From Planctomycetota bacterium (lineage in GTDB: Bacteria; Planctomycetota; Phycisphaerae; SM23-33): DNA of 64,000 nucleotides. This document shows, piece after piece, positions 26,701-33,761 of the stretch (position 1 is its first letter; the number at the start of each line of letters is the position of its first letter). The stretch covers positions 250,891 through 314,890 of the forward strand of contig JAKJER010000002.1 in assembly GCA_022705325.1 (NCBI GenBank). Direction: 5' to 3'. The notes under the pieces are model-generated. The model was given only the letters and a program-made list of their open reading frames with translations, ran no database searches and had not been told where the DNA came from. A program made the translations under genes and the position numbers.

Positions 26701-27891
26701 GCGGCGGATAACCATGAGTTTCTCGAAGTCCAGCAGCGGGTTGGCCAGCAGTGCCTGACGACGCAACGCCGCCAGATCGGCGCCGACCTTGGCGGCCGCA
26801 TCCGCGTTGACGGGCCCCTTCTCCGGTACAGCCGCCTGGAGGGCCTTCTCCAACTCGTCAAGACGAACCAGGTACTTCGGCCCGTCCGGATACCGGGCCC
26901 CGTAGCTGCGCATCAGGTCCTCGACGGCCATCCTCACTGCCCGGAAGTTGAAGTCCTTCACGTCAGCCATGGCCGTTTCCACCTGACGTGCGCGGTGATA
27001 GCTGGCCCGCAGGGCCTGGAGTGTCGCCACGTCCTTGACGGCGGCCGCCTGCTGCTTGGCCTGGCCGGCCAGGCTGGGCAGGCGGATCTGCGCCGCATAG
27101 ACTGCTGCAAGCTGGGCGAGGGAGGCATCGGCAGGTGCGGCGTCCCAGATCTTGTCCTGGCGTTCGCGGGTCATCTCGGCGGCGTCGGCGGGGAAATCAC
27201 GCTGGAGGAAGGGCCAGATCAACTCTGCCGCCTCGGGCGCCTTGCCAGGTCGACCGGTAGGTGTGAGCGAGAAGCCGAACCCGAAATAGCCGCCGCGGTC
27301 GTGCACCTTGAGCAGGAGGTTGTTGATCCCCTTCTTGAGGGCCAGCAAGGTCGGCGGGCGGGCGACGGCGATACCCAGGAAGTCGGCGGACTCCCACACT
27401 TTCGCCCCGTTCAGGAAGGCCGCGATGCGATCGTCGGCAGACAGGTGAACCTGCAACACCCCGTCCGCCTTGGCGCTAATGGTGCGATAGACGTAGAAGA
27501 TGCGGTTGGCCCCGTTGGGCAGGTCGTTCTTGACCCCGTCGCGAAAGTCCGCGCGCTTGGTCCAGCGGAGATTGCCCGCCGGCTTGTCAAGCTCGACGCC
27601 CTTCTCGGGGGGCAGCACCTCGAAGAAGATATCGTGGTTCTTGCCCGTCCAGGGCCCGATCGAGTACCACGGCCCCAGGGACACGTCGGCGGGCTTCAGA
27701 AGCCCGCCGGCCGCCGCATTCGCGGTCTGCTGGGCAGCGCGGGCGGCCTCCAGGGCCGAGCGGGCAGAGAGCATCGTCTCTACCCACGTGCCCTTCTTGA
27801 CATACCACTGCGGGTCGGCGGCCGATGACGAAACCACGATCGCCGAAACCGCCATGGCGATCCACACTCGGTTGCGGAGAGTAATGGCCAT
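23782..27891 (-). CDS. giant secreted dihaem PD40 protein fused to an FGE-like (SUMF1) domain
   Basis: A protein of 1369 residues. The start at 27891 (MAITLRNRVWIAMAVSAIVV) gives a clean signal peptide. Domains in order: sugar-binding/PA14-like module (about 45-200; SADDRIAAFLNGAKVW), helical region, PD40 propeller (about 380-720), dihaem region with CVGCHESQN (about 846) and CVGCHDSKA (about 896), and an FGE-sulfatase domain (about 1092-1369; RIPAGEFVMGD, LPSEAQWEWACRAG, DMHGNVAEWT, VVRGGSWYT). The paired cysteines of catalytic FGE are missing: RGGSWYTRPKNARSSWR has none. A sulfatase-activating role is therefore doubtful; a binding or distinct enzymatic role is more likely. Resembles 11284-14376. 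Confidence 0.78.
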   Translation of the reverse strand: MAITLRNRVWIAMAVSAIVVSSSAADPQWYVKKGTWVETMLSARSALEAARAAQQTANAAAGGLLKPADVSLGPWYSIGPWTGKNHDIFFEVLPPEKGVELDKPAGNLRWTKRADFRDGVKNDLPNGANRIFYVYRTISAKADGVLQVHLSADDRIAAFLNGAKVWESADFLGIAVARPPTLLALKKGINNLLLKVHDRGGYFGFGFSLTPTGRPGKAPEAAELIWPFLQRDFPADAAEMTRERQDKIWDAAPADASLAQLAAVYAAQIRLPSLAGQAKQQAAAVKDVATLQALRASYHRARQVETAMADVKDFNFRAVRMAVEDLMRSYGARYPDGPKYLVRLDELEKALQAAVPEKGPVNADAAAKVGADLAALRRQALLANPLLDFEKLMVIRRSGNLGLVANYLSNSSISPTGFDNEIAVLTDLRGEPKLTTLFQPANKRFVGDVDLHWDAARMLVSMQAKNGRWGVHEVSIDGKTARELPLIEQPDVDNYDACYLPNGNVIFCSTAPFTGVPCVGGSSHVCNLYLLDQPSGRIRRLTFDQEHNWCPVVLNNGRVMYLRWEYSDIPHYVARILFHMNPDGTEQMEYYGSNSYWPNSTFYARPVPEHPTRFVGIIGGHHDVPRMGELILFDLALGRKEADGVVQRLPGYGKKVEPIILDGLVGASWPKFLHPWPLSDKYMLAACQPSPKHAWGLYLVDVFDNLLCLYEKPGSAIFEPIPLVPRKTPPIVPDKVKLDRTDALVYMNDVYVGGGLAGVPRGTIKSLRLFTYHFAYHGMGGQPNRVGLDGPWDVKRTVGTVPVEADGSAFFRVPANMPIAVQPLDADGKALQIMRSWFTAMPGEVLSCVGCHESQNTPVPNGRSIAAVREPSEITPWHGPSRGFSFEREVQPVLNKYCVGCHDSKARPGMPDLTAREWVHPQAKSAGYNNGQKFPPSYIALKSYVRNPTIESDSHMLTPMDYHADTTYLVQMLRKGHHGVKVSPEDMERFYTWIDLNTPAHGTWREIVGDKKVDHQRDRRLEMMKRYAGVDHDPEALPKPADLGPPVAPAPAPPAVMLAKVECPGWPFDAAKARQLQEQAGPAGKEIDLGEGVKLQLVRIPAGEFVMGDSAAPWSDERPAARVKIEKPFWMGKLEITNQQYALFDPLHDSRLESGDFLQFSVQERGYPLNRPLQPVCRVNWRQALAFCRWLSARTGLHVSLPSEAQWEWACRAGTDTPLWYGNLDTDFTPSANLADKTLRQVDRFGWGLPDGAVPPWRLADDRFDDKHKVAADVGSFAPNPWGLLDMHGNVAEWTLTTYKPYPYVDADGRNAVDNLDPQVRKVVRGGSWYTRPKNARSSWRLDFYSYHRMYDVGFRIVVADDGGRVAAK

Positions 27892-28015
27892 ACTTGTAGA
27901 ACGTCGGCAGCACGGCTCCATTTCTCGCGGCTGCCCGCCAGGCGGGGCCGGAATCTCCAATCCAAAGATGGTCATCCACCCTCTGCGGCTGTGACGTATA
28001 ATATTCCAGTCGAAC

Positions 28016-28915
28016 ATGAATGAGATCCTCCTGCAAGGCGGTGAACATAACGGGTGGCCGACCCCGCGGTCGTTGAAGCGTCTGCTGTGGTCGGCGGCCG
28101 GGGCCTGCGCCCTGGGCGGCTTGTACGCCTGGCGCCTGGAGGACCATTGGCTGCGGATCGAACGGCGGGACATGCCCTTGCGGGGCCTGTCACCCGAGTT
28201 CGAAGACGCCAGGCTGGCCCACGTGGCCGACCTCCACTGCAGCCCCATCGTTCTGGAAAGCTACCTTCGCCAGTGCGTGGACACGATCAACGCCATGGGC
28301 GTGGACTTCGTCGCCGTCACGGGCGACTTCATCACCGGGCCCAAGTGCTATGCCCGGCGCGTGGCGAGGGTCCTGCGACACCTGGCGCCCAAGGTTGCCA
28401 CCGTCGCCTGCCTGGGCAACCACGACTACGGCATCTTCCACCCCAAGGGGCTGGGGTCGGCCCGCGACCTGCACTGCTACGTCAGCGAGCAGTTGGCCCA
28501 CGCGGACCTGTTCGTGATGCTCAACGAGTCGCGGACCTTCCGCCGCGGAGGGGCCAGCCTCCAGTTCGTCGGCGTGGAGGACCTTTGGTCGCCCCACTAC
28601 GACCCCGACCAGGCCTTTGGCCACGTCCAAGCCGATGCTCCCGTCATCGGCCTGTGTCACAACCCCGACGCAGCCCACGATCTCAGCCACCGCGGCGCCC
28701 AGTGGATCTTGGCCGGACACACCCACGGCACGTGCATCCGTTCCACCGCCATCCGCAAACTGGCCCTGCCCGCCAGTTTCCACTATTTCGCCGGCCATTA
28801 CGACCTGGGCGACGGCAGCAACCTCTACGTCAACCGCGGTCTGGGCTACGGCAAACGGGTCAACCTGAACTCCCGCCCGGAGATCACCGTCTTCACGCTG
28901 AAGCGCTCGGGGTAG
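28016..28915 (+). CDS. membrane-anchored metallophosphoesterase, YkuE-like
   Basis: A protein of 299 residues. One helix at about 25-42 (LLWSAAGACALGGLYAW) anchors it. All calcineurin-type motifs are present: HVADLHCSP, TGDFITGP, LGNHDYG, LCHNPD and ILAGHTHGTCI. This subfamily often acts on phospholipid-linked or nucleotide-linked phosphates in the envelope; the substrate is unknown. A TATAAT at 27997-28002 lies 13 bases before the ATG, but no convincing -35 is visible. The gene is divergent from the giant dihaem/FGE gene. Confidence 0.85.
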   Translation: MNEILLQGGEHNGWPTPRSLKRLLWSAAGACALGGLYAWRLEDHWLRIERRDMPLRGLSPEFEDARLAHVADLHCSPIVLESYLRQCVDTINAMGVDFVAVTGDFITGPKCYARRVARVLRHLAPKVATVACLGNHDYGIFHPKGLGSARDLHCYVSEQLAHADLFVMLNESRTFRRGGASLQFVGVEDLWSPHYDPDQAFGHVQADAPVIGLCHNPDAAHDLSHRGAQWILAGHTHGTCIRSTAIRKLALPASFHYFAGHYDLGDGSNLYVNRGLGYGKRVNLNSRPEITVFTLKRSG

Positions 28916-29058
28916 CGTGGGGTTCCTTCGCGAACGGGTCTGAGTCTCAGCGATGCGGCATCCTGCCCAACTTCAGTAATCCAGGCAGTTGCCTGCCACC
29001 CGACGCCCTCGCCTGACCTGCCCCGTGCAATCGGACACGTGTCGGGCTTGGCGGCGTG

Positions 29059-29087
29059 TTGTGTAGAAGGGGGCAGGCCGGTATCAT
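29059..29087 (+). promoter_or_regulatory. promoter upstream of the Gfo/Idh/MocA gene at 29119
   Basis: TTGTGT (29059-29064) and TATCAT (29082-29087) are 17 bases apart. The predicted transcript begins about 25 bases before the ATG, and GGAG lies 5 bases before it. Confidence 0.5.
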
Positions 29088-29118
29088 CGCTGGAGCGATT
29101 GTCACGATCGGAGACCAC

Positions 29119-30471
29119 ATGACCACCACCATCAATCGTCGCACGTTCCTGGCGGCCTCGGCGGCCGCCGGCCTGTCGCTGGCCGCTCCCGCCATCCACG
29201 CGGCATCGAAAGACAAGAAGTACCGCACCGCGATCATCGGCTGCGGGTGGTGGGGCATGAACATCCTTCGCTCGGCCATCGCGGCCGGGCAGTTGGACGT
29301 CGTGGCCATGTGCGACGTGGACCGGCGGTTTCTCGACCCGGCCGCCGAGGAGGTCAACAAGCTCTGCGGCCAGACACCCAGGCGATACGCCGACTACCGG
29401 GAACTACTGGCCAAAGAGAAGCCCGAGATTACGATCGTGGCCACGCCCGACCATTGGCACGCCCTGGCCATGATCGCCGCGGTCAAAGCCGGCGCCCACG
29501 TCTACGTGGAGAAGCCCATCAGCCACACGATCCTCGAGGGCAAGGCGATGGTCCGGGCGGCCCGCGACGCCGGACGGGTGGTCCAGGTCGGCACGCATCG
29601 GCGCATCTCGCCTCACAACGTGAGCGGGCGTGAGTTCATCCTGTCGGGCAAGATCGGCAAGATCGGCATGGTTCGCGCGTTCGTCCACTACGCGGGCGGG
29701 CCGGAGAAGCCCAAGAAGAACATGGAACCACCCAAGGGGCTCGATTGGGACATGTGGTGCGGACCGGCCCCCTTGCGCCCCTACTCGGGCGATCCTCAGA
29801 ACCCCTGGACCGGCGGCATCCACCCGCGGGGTTTCCGCGGCTACCTCGACTACGCCAACGGCACGCTGGGCGACTGGGGGATCCACTGGATGGACCAGAT
29901 TCTCTGGATCACCGACCAGAAGTGGCCCAGGCGGGTCTTCTCGGTGGGCGGGCGCCCGATCAAGGGCCCGCCCCTCCTGACAGCCGAGGAGCAGACCACC
30001 GACGCCCCGGACCATCAGATCGCCACGTATCAGTTCGACGGCTTCGACGTGAGTTGGGAGCACCGTCACTTCGCGGGCAACAACGCCGAGAAGGGCGAGT
30101 CGGTCGGCTGCTACTTCTACGGCGACAAGGGCACTTTCCACATGGGCTGGAAGGACGGATGGACCTTCTACCCGGCCGACCCGAAGCAGCCGGCGATCCA
30201 CGAGGAACCCAAACTCCACAAGCCCGACGATCAGAACATTCCGGAACTCTGGGCTGACTTTCTCGACGCGATCAAGACCGGGCGCCGCCCCGTGTGCGAC
30301 ATCGAGCTGGCCTACTGGTCCACGAACGTCTCGCTCCTTGGCATGTTGAGCTACAAGCTCGGGCGCAGCATCGAGTGGGACGGCGAGAAGACCCAGTGCG
30401 TCGGCGACCCGGAAGCCAACAAGCTGCTCAAGCGAGACTACCGCGGCGAGTGGGAGTATCCGCAAGCATAA
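29119..30471 (+). CDS. Gfo/Idh/MocA family oxidoreductase, Tat-exported
   Basis: A protein of 450 residues from the ATG at 29119, which starts MTTTINRRTFLAASAAAGLS, a twin-arginine signal. The nucleotide-binding IIGCGWWGMNILRSAI and HVYVEKPISHTILEGKAMV blocks are typical. The mid-domain GTLGDWGIHWMDQILWI carries the conserved His, and CDIELAYWSTNVSLLG is the C-terminal signature. A GGAGACCAC Shine-Dalgarno precedes the ATG. The gene is probably monocistronic, with its own promoter and a downstream noncoding gap of 229 bases. Substrate is unknown. Confidence 0.9.
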   Translation: MTTTINRRTFLAASAAAGLSLAAPAIHAASKDKKYRTAIIGCGWWGMNILRSAIAAGQLDVVAMCDVDRRFLDPAAEEVNKLCGQTPRRYADYRELLAKEKPEITIVATPDHWHALAMIAAVKAGAHVYVEKPISHTILEGKAMVRAARDAGRVVQVGTHRRISPHNVSGREFILSGKIGKIGMVRAFVHYAGGPEKPKKNMEPPKGLDWDMWCGPAPLRPYSGDPQNPWTGGIHPRGFRGYLDYANGTLGDWGIHWMDQILWITDQKWPRRVFSVGGRPIKGPPLLTAEEQTTDAPDHQIATYQFDGFDVSWEHRHFAGNNAEKGESVGCYFYGDKGTFHMGWKDGWTFYPADPKQPAIHEEPKLHKPDDQNIPELWADFLDAIKTGRRPVCDIELAYWSTNVSLLGMLSYKLGRSIEWDGEKTQCVGDPEANKLLKRDYRGEWEYPQA

Positions 30472-30576
30472 CCCCAAGGCAGCGCCCGGGCGGACGCTCC
30501 CGGGTCCCCGCGAGGCCGGTCTCGTCCCCTGCGAGCGCCGCCGCCCGGTAGACCCGGGCAAATTCCCTGTCCACGG

Positions 30577-30606
30577 TTGACAACAGGGCAAGTCTGCTCA
30601 TAGACT
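30577..30606 (+). promoter_or_regulatory. strong promoter of the zinc-ribbon membrane protein gene
   Basis: A perfect TTGACA (30577-30582), 18 bases, then TAGACT (30601-30606). The predicted leader is about 88 bases, ending in an AGGAG (30691-30695) before the ATG at 30701. The long leader could hold regulation, but no known RNA motif was recognised. Confidence 0.65.
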
Positions 30607-30700
30607 ACCGCCGTCTACAGGTCGCGGGGCAGGGGTGCCGACACGGCCGCGCGACGTGACAGTTCAAGCTCGCCACCGCTTCTGAAAAACAGGAGACGCC

Positions 30701-32005
30701 ATGGTTGTGAAGTGTCCCAATCCACAGTGTCACATCAAGCTGAAGATCGACGACTCGCTGGCCGGGCGCGAGGGCCGCTGCCCGCACTGCGGTACGAACT
30801 TCATGATTCCCGCGCTGGGCGGGGCCGACCATGCAAGCCATCGACCGGAACGGCATCGCGAGCATCCGCCGGCCGCCGCACCCGCTCCGCCGCCCCCCGT
30901 TGCTCCTCCCGTTGCTCCTCCTGTGGCGCCCCCTGTGGCCGCTGCCCAGCCGCACCGCTCCCCTCCGCCCGCGCGGGCCCCGCGACCAGCCCTGCCGTCG
31001 AAGGCCCTTGTGGACGGCACCATCAGCAGCCTGGCCGCCGCCCTCAGCCCACGCAAGCTCGCCTTCTTCGTCATTGGCTGGGCCGTCACCATGCTTCTGT
31101 GCTTCCTGCTGCTCCAGTTGGACGTCTGCCTGACAACCCTCATCATCGCGGTCGTCCTGGCGTTGGGCCTGTCCGCCGTGGTCGCCGGCGGGATCGCCCG
31201 AATGGCCCACACCAACCTGGGCCTGGGCGACGCCTTCACCTACTGCATGCGGAAGTTTTTCAGCTTCTTCCTGGCCGGGCTGCTCGTGCCCCTGGCCCTG
31301 CTGATCGTCTCGGCCATCATTAACGGGCTGATGCTGCTGATCTCCTCGGAGACCTCCGCGGGCTCGTACGTGGCGGCTGTCTTCTTCGGCCCGCAGTTCC
31401 TGATCAACCTCCTGCTGGTGGTGGCGGGCCTGGTGACGGTGATCGTCCCCTGCGCGATCGTCGTGGAGGAAACGGGCGTCTTCCAAGCGGTCGGGCGGCT
31501 GCTCTTCTGCATACGGCGCCAGACCGGAACGGTCATGACCCAGGTCGCCCTGGGCGTGTTCTTCGCCGGCATGATCACGATGATCCTGACGGTCCTGACG
31601 TTCTCAGCCCTGATGCCCACCGCCTCCACCAACGGCGGGGCCGTCTCGGGGCTGGGTTCCTCATCGTTCCTGCCCTCCTTCACCGCCAGTCCTCGTTCGG
31701 GCTCTCCGTCGCGGAACTCTTACAACTTCAACTCGTTCAGCAGCCGGAGCGGCTCGCGCAGCGGCTCGCCGCGGAGTGCTTTCAACCTCGATCTCGACGA
31801 CGACTCAAGCTCCTTCCTGTCCGCTGGTTCCTTCTCGATCTCCGGCAGCATGTGGATTCGCGCGATCTGGATGCTGATCATCCTGGCGGCGGTCTTCTCG
31901 TACCCAGCCGTCTACTGGATCGTCTCGTTCACCAACTTCTACAAGGCGCTCCTGCCGTCGCTGCCGGCTGCGGCAACCTTTCCGCCGCCTCCGCCGCCGG
32001 CGTGA
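30701..32005 (+). CDS. zinc-ribbon (MJ0042-type) multi-pass membrane protein
   Basis: A protein of 434 residues. The N-terminus VVKCPNPQCHIKLKIDDSLA ending in CPHCG is a four-cysteine zinc ribbon (C5, C10, C30, C33). A Pro/Ala-rich linker (about 50-95) follows, then six or so hydrophobic helices (about 115-250, 290-310, 385-410) interrupted by a Ser/Gly-rich stretch (about 320-380). Similar planctomycete proteins sense or organise the membrane; the function is not known. A strong promoter with TTGACA precedes it and a 13-bp hairpin follows. Confidence 0.6.
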   Translation: MVVKCPNPQCHIKLKIDDSLAGREGRCPHCGTNFMIPALGGADHASHRPERHREHPPAAAPAPPPPVAPPVAPPVAPPVAAAQPHRSPPPARAPRPALPSKALVDGTISSLAAALSPRKLAFFVIGWAVTMLLCFLLLQLDVCLTTLIIAVVLALGLSAVVAGGIARMAHTNLGLGDAFTYCMRKFFSFFLAGLLVPLALLIVSAIINGLMLLISSETSAGSYVAAVFFGPQFLINLLLVVAGLVTVIVPCAIVVEETGVFQAVGRLLFCIRRQTGTVMTQVALGVFFAGMITMILTVLTFSALMPTASTNGGAVSGLGSSSFLPSFTASPRSGSPSRNSYNFNSFSSRSGSRSGSPRSAFNLDLDDDSSSFLSAGSFSISGSMWIRAIWMLIILAAVFSYPAVYWIVSFTNFYKALLPSLPAAATFPPPPPPA

Positions 32006-32034
32006 TCACCGTTCATCCACTACCACCACACGCG

Positions 32035-32073
32035 CTCCTGAAGTCGCGGCCCAAAGGCCTGCGACTTCAGGAG
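32035..32073. terminator. intergenic hairpin between convergent genes
   Basis: CTCCTGAAGTCGC and GCGACTTCAGGAG form a 13-bp stem with a GGCCCAAAGGCC top. No U-tract follows on either side. It lies between the convergent zinc-ribbon and secretin-like genes and likely serves both. Confidence 0.6.
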
Positions 32074-32099
32074 TACCGCGCATCGAGCCTGGGGGCGAT

Positions 32100-33548
32100 C
32101 TACTTCTCCGTCGTCAACTCGACCACCAGGAACAGTCGGTCTTTTCGCCCGTCTTTGCGGGGCATGGTCGTCGAGCCGACCATGACGCTCTTGCCCAGCG
32201 GGACGATCAGGTTGGTGCTGAACGATTGAAGCGTGAACTGGGGCAGGTCAATCTCGGTTTGCGGGGGCTGGCCCTGCGGGCCGGGCACGGCCGCGCCCGT
32301 GATTATGGGGGCGGAGCCCGCCGAGACCTTCCGCGTCTGTGACTCGCGCGGTTCCGCCACGATGTTGCGGACCTTCAACTCGGCCATCTGCCCACCTTCC
32401 TGGATGGCGGCGGTGGCTTCGAGGAAGCCGCCCCAGACCACCCCGCGAACGACCGGGCGAAGACCTGTGCTGGAGTCGCCGACGATCGGCTCAGCGGTCG
32501 CTACCAGTGTCTGGGCGTTGCCGGCAACCACGTGCACGATCTGCCCGTTGAAGAAGGTCAGTTCTCCTTCGTAAACCACCTGCCCGCCGCCAGCCTTGAT
32601 GGACTGGTCCGTTACGCTACGCCCGCCGTCGGCGGGCAGGATCGTCTTCTCCAGGTCCGTGACAATCCACCTTGCTCGTAGCGTGAGCACCTTGTCTTCG
32701 TTTCGGGCCTTGCGGAGCTGGGCCAGCAGCGTCTCGATCGCCTTGTGGTTGGGCAGCGTGTTGTGGATGACTAACTGGGAACCCACCGTACGAACGGAAC
32801 CGATGGTCCCGCCCGCGCTTCGCCAGTTCTGCGGATCGACCAACTCGGTGATCAGCGTGCTTACTTCCTTGACCAACTCTGCGCGGGTCAGGATCGTCTC
32901 CCCCTCCAGCCCCATTCCCCCCCGACCGCTTCGGGAGGTCTCTTCGTCAAAGAGTTGCCCGCTCGTGCTTTCCTCCACGCCGCCGAAGTCCCCCGTATAC
33001 TGCCCGCCGCGGGGGAGAATCTCCGTCGCCGGCACGACGCCCGCCCAGAACGGGTGGTTGCCCCGCTGGAGCAGCAGATCGGCCACGTCGTAGATCCGCG
33101 TCACGGTCACACGGCTGAGGGCCTCGCGGTTGCTGATCCGCACGACACCCCCGTCGACGATATAGGCGACGGTGTCGCCCCCGCCGGCGTCGGCGATGAG
33201 GATGTCCAGCACCTTGCCCGCCCGGATGTTGGCCAGCTTGACGCTCACCCGGCTGTCCGGCTGAACGCCCATCTGCTTGACGGCGTTCCAGTTCACGTGG
33301 ACCTGGACCTTGGTCAGATCGCGGAACTTTTCGATGGCATCACTGAACTTGACGTCGTCCATCTCCACGCTGGGCAACTCGCTGTCCAGGACGGCCTGGA
33401 CCTTCTGATTGGCCGGGTCCTCACCGACCGGAGAGAGGAGGCCCGCCTTGATCCGTGGGGCGGCCTTGGGGCCCTCCGGCGGAGCCCCGTTGAGCAACGC
33501 ACATCCGGTCAGCATCATCGCGCACCACAACGCCCACTGTCTGAACAT
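32100..33548 (-). CDS. STN/secretin-like lipoprotein
   Basis: A protein of 482 residues from the ATG at 33548, with a perfect AAGGAG 6 bases upstream. The lipobox LTGC (C16) follows a hydrophobic signal. Residues about 45-135 form an STN-like domain (VKFSDAIEKFRDLTKVQVHV), and a secretin N-type domain appears around 240-270 (NTLPNHKAIETLLAQLRKAR). The C-terminal IVPLGKSVMVGSTTM and DRLFLVVELTTEK blocks match the end of type II/III secretin proteins. It lacks the full secretin gate length, so it could be a reduced family member. It diverges from the TPR gene at 33762. Confidence 0.7.
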   Translation of the reverse strand: MFRQWALWCAMMLTGCALLNGAPPEGPKAAPRIKAGLLSPVGEDPANQKVQAVLDSELPSVEMDDVKFSDAIEKFRDLTKVQVHVNWNAVKQMGVQPDSRVSVKLANIRAGKVLDILIADAGGGDTVAYIVDGGVVRISNREALSRVTVTRIYDVADLLLQRGNHPFWAGVVPATEILPRGGQYTGDFGGVEESTSGQLFDEETSRSGRGGMGLEGETILTRAELVKEVSTLITELVDPQNWRSAGGTIGSVRTVGSQLVIHNTLPNHKAIETLLAQLRKARNEDKVLTLRARWIVTDLEKTILPADGGRSVTDQSIKAGGGQVVYEGELTFFNGQIVHVVAGNAQTLVATAEPIVGDSSTGLRPVVRGVVWGGFLEATAAIQEGGQMAELKVRNIVAEPRESQTRKVSAGSAPIITGAAVPGPQGQPPQTEIDLPQFTLQSFSTNLIVPLGKSVMVGSTTMPRKDGRKDRLFLVVELTTEK

Positions 33549-33761
33549 AATTGTCTCCTTACCCAAGGTTGAGGGAATTACAGTTCTTGCCTGAGCCATG
33601 TCATTGTGAAACCCCATGCGCAGCCGCATTTGCCGCCGGCCTGCCGATCAGTATCCCGCCGCGCGGGGAACGCCGCAAGACTTTGCCCGTCAAAGAAGTG
33701 ACGAAACTAATGCGAATCTCATGGCGATGCGATAGACTAAGAGGAGAGCAGGAGACGGCAG

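Noticed and set aside
33549..33761. Promoter for the secretin-like lipoprotein gene
   Set aside because: Several TTGACG or TACTGA-like words exist on the minus strand, but none has an acceptable -35/-10 spacing.
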